Below are positions 59,366-64,000 of a stretch of 64,000 nt of DNA, in pieces (positions within the stretch are counted from its first letter, which is position 1; each line of letters begins with the position of its first letter). Both the position numbers and the translations under genes were made by a program. The stretch lies in the NCBI RefSeq assembly GCF_050436995.1, contig NC_134754.1, positions 2,287,001-2,351,000 on the forward strand, written 5' to 3'. A model generated the notes under the pieces. The model saw only the letters and a list, made by a program, of their open reading frames with translations, made no database searches and was not told the DNA's origin. This DNA is from Anticarsia gemmatalis. Lineage: Eukaryota; Arthropoda; Insecta; Lepidoptera; Erebidae.

Positions 59366-62279
59366 GAGGCTGCGTGATCCGCGCACTCCGCTAGTAAACA
59401 GATAACCAGTTGGACCAGGTGGCTGACTCAACGACGCATTTAATATACAACAATGTTACTACTTGCGACACTAATATCACTGATTTTATATAGACACGTG
59501 TATCAACAATAATTGGAGCATTTCACGTAAAAAATGACATAAGTTTTCTAATGACAAGTGAAATAAAAGCCCTTTTACTACAATTGAGTATATTTGGCGT
59601 AACTTTTGTACAATTTTTCTTGAATTCTTAATGAGTGTACATTATGTTCCATACAGAAGAAATTAGAGCTTGAGATTAAATGAACTAAGCAGAGTAGTTA
59701 CACTAATGATTTACTTTCACATAAAATAAATAACAGTAACAGTTGATGTGTAGAAGAACTTATGTACCAGACAGCTCTATCTGTTGTCTAATATTCTTGT
59801 AGCAATATTTCAAAACTCAATCACTATTTACCAGCTTGAAAACGATTCAATCTTTCAAAATGCAACTTCGTATATAAAACTGCAGTGTGTTATTTTAAAC
59901 TGAGTGCAGAAAGATACAAGAATATACGAGTATAGGGCTCATGGCTCTTTTGTAAGGGCTCTCTCATCTCCGCCCGCTACTCGTTACCTACGCTTTCATA
60001 CTGTGCGGCTTTTCTTCCGCTTAATGGACTGACCAATTATGGAAATAGATTATTTTTACTACAAACAGTAAGTTTCATTATCTTGTTGTGTTTTCCTAAC
60101 GTTTCATGTTAATGGTATACTTGTCTAAATGATTTCGATGTCCTCGATCGAATAAAATCGATGAAAATGTTATCTTAAATAAACTAGGCATCTTATCGTT
60201 TTATCTATTTCTTTGATCTACTCAGCATATAACTCTCTAAACTCTTAAACCAAAAATAGAAAAGTATTTCAGAATTTAAGAAACATTTAAATGAGCTAAT
60301 GTCTCGTAAAAATCTAGATTAATCGATTCAGAGACGAGACAGTTTAAAAAGTAACCAATTCGTTTAAACCAAATCGCTTAAGCTGGAGAACGTTTTCGCA
60401 TCTGTTTGTGTTTAGAGTGCATTTTTTTTAAAGTACACAAAGGCACAGCTTGAGTATTCCCCAGCTTTAGTTTTTTTATCTTAAACAAAGGCCGGGTTAC
60501 TCTGCGGTGCTTTTTATTCGTTATGAGACTGCGGACAGCTGGCCAAAGCGTTCTTTTAAACAAGTTTATACAGCCAAGTGTGGGTTCATAATGCAGGCTT
60601 TTAGAACTTGACAACTCGAACTGTAGTTTTAAAAGTAAATAACCTAACTATTTAGTTGGATATTTGTGTGAAGATTATCTAAAAATTGTTGTAATAAAAA
60701 TTATGTCTGACTCTACGAAATTAAGTAAACTTTTATCGAATTCTTAAATTTCCAAATGCAATTGTGCAGGGTTGTGCTGTCCAATATGTACATGTTAGGA
60801 ATAAATGCGTTGCACTCGACCGCCCTTAAAACTTGTAAGGTAAAACTGGTCCACTGCCATGTGAGATGAGCTCAGAGTTGTTGCTAAGGGCTTTCGTGTG
60901 GGTGTTTTACTTAAGAAGTTATCAAAATCAATTCTTGATAAAACCGGATTGGTGATGATTCTTATCTTCAGGATACTGTTGTTTTATGGTCCAAAATCCA
61001 TACTAAGTAGATTTTTTGGAAATATATTAAACGCAGTTTCAAATTGTCAACAAAATCCGGTTTCCAAAACACATGATCTTAAAAATTATGTAAATTACGT
61101 CATTAAAAGTTTATCTGTTTACAAATAATGTTATTACCCGTTTCTTTACAATGGAAAACGGTTTTCTAAGTCCATAAATTCCCATTAAACAAAGGAGACA
61201 TGTCTTAAAAACTAGTATTTTCATAGTGTTTATTTTAAAGATAAACTACTGACATATATTTCCATTTTGCTTTTTCTTTATTGCTTTAAATTAAAGTCTA
61301 ATTTATGCAATTAACAAAAAACTATCTTAGTCCAGATTTCAAGAATACCTACGTTTTTTATCACGCTAGATTCGAAAGGGCGAAAAGCTAGAGCGTTATT
61401 GGCTATTTGAGCTAGTATTTAGAAAACTCTTAGAATTTTCTTTTTTCGCTACAGCCAGAAATGTATGTCACAGATTGAAAACCGACGATACTTTGTTAAG
61501 AACACGAAATCCATTTCTCTCGTTTATAACATGACTTTTACATTATTTAGCAGACGAACCGAAGTCTACATTACCCAAACTTTAAAATGAGATGAAAACT
61601 GGTTTTACAATATATCACTTTCTACAGTCTGGAATCATTTTAACTGTGTATTTTAGTGACTATCAACTTTATGATGAAACTTAGTTTAGTAGATGCTTCA
61701 CATATTTTAAAGTTTAAAACGAGATTATACTAAATCTACATTTTAAATTGAAATGACCCGTGATAGCGGAATTAATATAAAACCGTTTATATAATGGCCC
61801 GGTTTGCCATGGCCGACACGGAACACTGAACAACGAGAAAACTTATCTAACTGTCATATTTACATATTAACTTTAAATTTGTTGAGAAAAAGAAAACTCG
61901 ACTATTGCTAGAATTTTGAAAAAGTAGCCGTCGCAATGAATACTTCAATATTGGTTTCTTATTAACAAATTGTTTCGTGGTCCTGTTTTTCACATATTTC
62001 TCCACATGGTCTAGTATAAACGAGTTATAGAACAACTTCTACAAGTAACATCCACACAAAACGTGATCGAGATGTTTTTGAGAAATCTGTTAGATCAAAG
62101 TCATTTGGAAAGACATTAACAATATTTAGATGTATTATTTCCTCCAGTTTAAAGTGTTAATCTTAATAAAAATATAAACAATCTTCGCCAAGACAGGGGC
62201 TTTAATGATAATAAGTTTGAAATTTACTTCGGATTATATAATTGAACAGGTTAAACCGTCTGTGGTCACAATCGGAAGG

Positions 62280-62325
62280 GTCAGCTTGTGACCACGACCG
62301 GCGTAATCCGGTCGAAACGTCAGAC
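62280..62325 (+). repeat. Motif GTGACCACG...CGAAACGTCAG (copy 2)
   Basis: GTGACCACGACCGG, loop CGTAAT, CCGGTCGAAACGTCAGACG. CGACCGG pairs with CCGGTCG (7 bp). Shares its flanking words with 53953-54008. Confidence 0.4.
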
Positions 62326-64000
62326 GAACAAAGGTACATTATGCATGACCGGCTTTATCAGGACTCTCGAAATTATAAGCACAATAATTCAAGGGCTAGA
62401 GATCAGAAAGGTGTTAAAGTGCTTGAAACTTTACTTTAGTCTGCACAGAGTATGTAGTACCCTGGAAGTACTGCTCATAATTTAAAGAAACGTTTTCTAG
62501 GGACGATGGCGGGATAACTCCCAACTTAAAAATAAAACTAACCTTGGTAGAAATTTGTCGGTGATCGCGTACTTTCTCTTCGTTTTTGTCATTGACACCT
62601 ACTAATTGTTATATAAAATTAAAAACAATACTCCGAAAAGTAAAAATTTTGCGGCCGATCGTGAACGGGACGAAACGAAACTGGTACCGACCATCGGCGA
62701 ACATGTATTTATGTATGGAAGCCTCAACACCGGTTTAGTGTGCACGTCACTAGCCACTACTGTGGATAGTATGCTGCCGGTATACGTGATCTGCTATTCA
62801 TTCAATATTATACCTAATCCTTCGGTATTTTCCACTAGAAACCGCTTCTAACTAGTTCTATTGGCTATGTTATAATTCTTTCTAAGTGACTTGTAAAGTT
62901 TTAGTCATGTGTGTCAACGACCGCGACAGTAGAGCGCCTTGTTGAAAGTAAGGCGACTGCAACTTACATGTTGTCGTTCGATTTTGAGTTGCTCCTCTAG
63001 GAGAAATGGCTATACTGAAAACTTTCCTAATTTATAGTATTCACTACATGAGATAAGTTTGTTATCCGAATAAAATACAAAACAATGATAAGCAGTTTTC
63101 TGTTATGGTATCTAAGTCCAATAAAATATTATTCTTATTAGCGGTGTTAAAGTATGTGTATGTGTATGTGAATTCAAATTAAAAAAAATTACTAGCTAGC
63201 AGCAGACTTTTCCAAAAAAATTGGAAAGCGGAGATTGTCGAAGTAACTGAAATAGTCGCAATCTTAATCGTTATTTAATATCTTGCACTATAGCAAACAG
63301 TTTGGAACGAAATATTAGAGACAGGACCAGAAAGAAGTTTAATTGCCTGGTCGTTGAATTGTAGAATTCTTCTAATGCAATGTTGCAATATCACTTGTTT
63401 CAGTCACTGGGATAGCATACCTTCGATTCCAAGAACTTTCAGGTTAACCTACTAAACCTGAATCACATAACCTAACTTTAATAGTCGACAAGATGTCTAC
63501 GCATGTAAGAACTAAGTCTAGTTGAAGAATATTAAAACTGCAAGTCATCGCTCGTGCAGCATTTTAAATTATCATTATTAAAATCCGAATGAGTTTAAAC
63601 AGTGCAAGAATAAAAGATCTTTGAAATCGTAAATGTATTTTGGGACATTGTTTCAAGGGTCTGTTCTATTAAAATACCAGTGTTAAACGACATTTGATAA
63701 TGCTGATTCTGTGGGTTTATTGCCGTAAGGAAGATGGAAGAGCCATTACAGATTTTAAAAGTACTCTCCGGTGTAATTTTATTGTTCGTTGAGATGACAT
63801 AAGTATAAACATGTAATTTGTTTGTAAGTAGTGAATTTGTGACAGAAAACTAACTTAAAACTAAACTCAAGAAACTAACGATATACTTTTAATATTATGA
63901 TTTGTAATCATCGGTCCATTCTATTACATTTGAGTGATTAAGTTTTCGTTCAGTGGTTTTTTTACCAATTTTCGCATTTTACCTATTTGTTAGTGTCTTG

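Larger units (their letters stand above)
57092..64000. other. Right-hand non-coding stretch (6.9 kb)
   Basis: AT-rich. It may include the first intron and promoter of the small-protein gene. Supported contents are a + strand promoter-like site at 59305-59365, an inverted pair AAAACCGGATT/AAATCCGGTTT (about 60940-60950 and 61050-61060) and a repeat motif at 62280-62325. Open frames at 60898-61128 and 62606-62851 show no family features. Confidence 0.55.

Noticed and set aside
62280..62325. Hammerhead ribozyme
   Set aside because: CGAAAC after a stem is present, but the CUGANGA core before the stem is not; kept only as a shared hairpin motif.
1..64000. CRISPR arrays, operons or rRNA genes
   Set aside because: None seen; the only regular tandem arrays are the microsatellites and the minisatellite.

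Overview
The window is a stretch of animal nuclear DNA, most likely from a moth or butterfly (Lepidoptera). It is AT-rich, with small exons carrying GT/AG splice sites between large introns. It also holds tRNA-derived SINEs and short Helitrons with TC...CTAG ends of kinds I know from lepidopteran genomes. Nothing bacterial is present (no operons, no CRISPR). Nearly all long open frames are chance frames or lie inside repeats.

Left part (1-15.6 kb): a degenerate repeat field contains 66 perfect copies of TTTTA. It is followed by the last six exons of an aminoacylase-1 (ACY1, peptidase M20 family) gene on the + strand (3176-14934). About 145 N-terminal residues, including the first zinc ligands, lie to the left of the window. 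The 7-kb second intron carries a complete tRNA-Leu(CAG) gene in the sense direction and two MITEs, one Harbinger-like and one mariner-like. The third intron carries a SINE.

Middle part (15.6-45 kb): mostly non-coding. Its main feature is a 3.36-kb LTR retrotransposon (17458-20816, minus orientation) with two LTRs that I read as identical and a 5-bp target duplication. Inside are broken remnants of Ty3/Gypsy gag, protease and the start of reverse transcriptase. The rest of the coding region is missing, and a 51/58-bp minisatellite occupies the 3' half. Its primer-binding site matches the 3' end of the same kind of tRNA-Leu that is encoded 9 kb away. Other items are a lone tRNA-Lys-type primer-binding site, several sequence-unrelated perfect hairpins with arms of about 30 bp, a miRNA-precursor-like hairpin, a Helitron and SINEs.

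Right part (45-64 kb): a GC-rich first coding exon of an unrecognised minus-strand gene (45313-45481), another SINE and Helitron, and a small two-coding-exon minus-strand gene for a 67-residue unrecognised protein (56158-56899). A possible + strand TATA promoter lies near 59.3 kb. The known genes do not form a pathway. ACY1 and the 45-kb gene are convergent, and much of the DNA between them may be intron of the latter.

All identifications were made by eye. Family names rest on recognised motifs and not on database searches.
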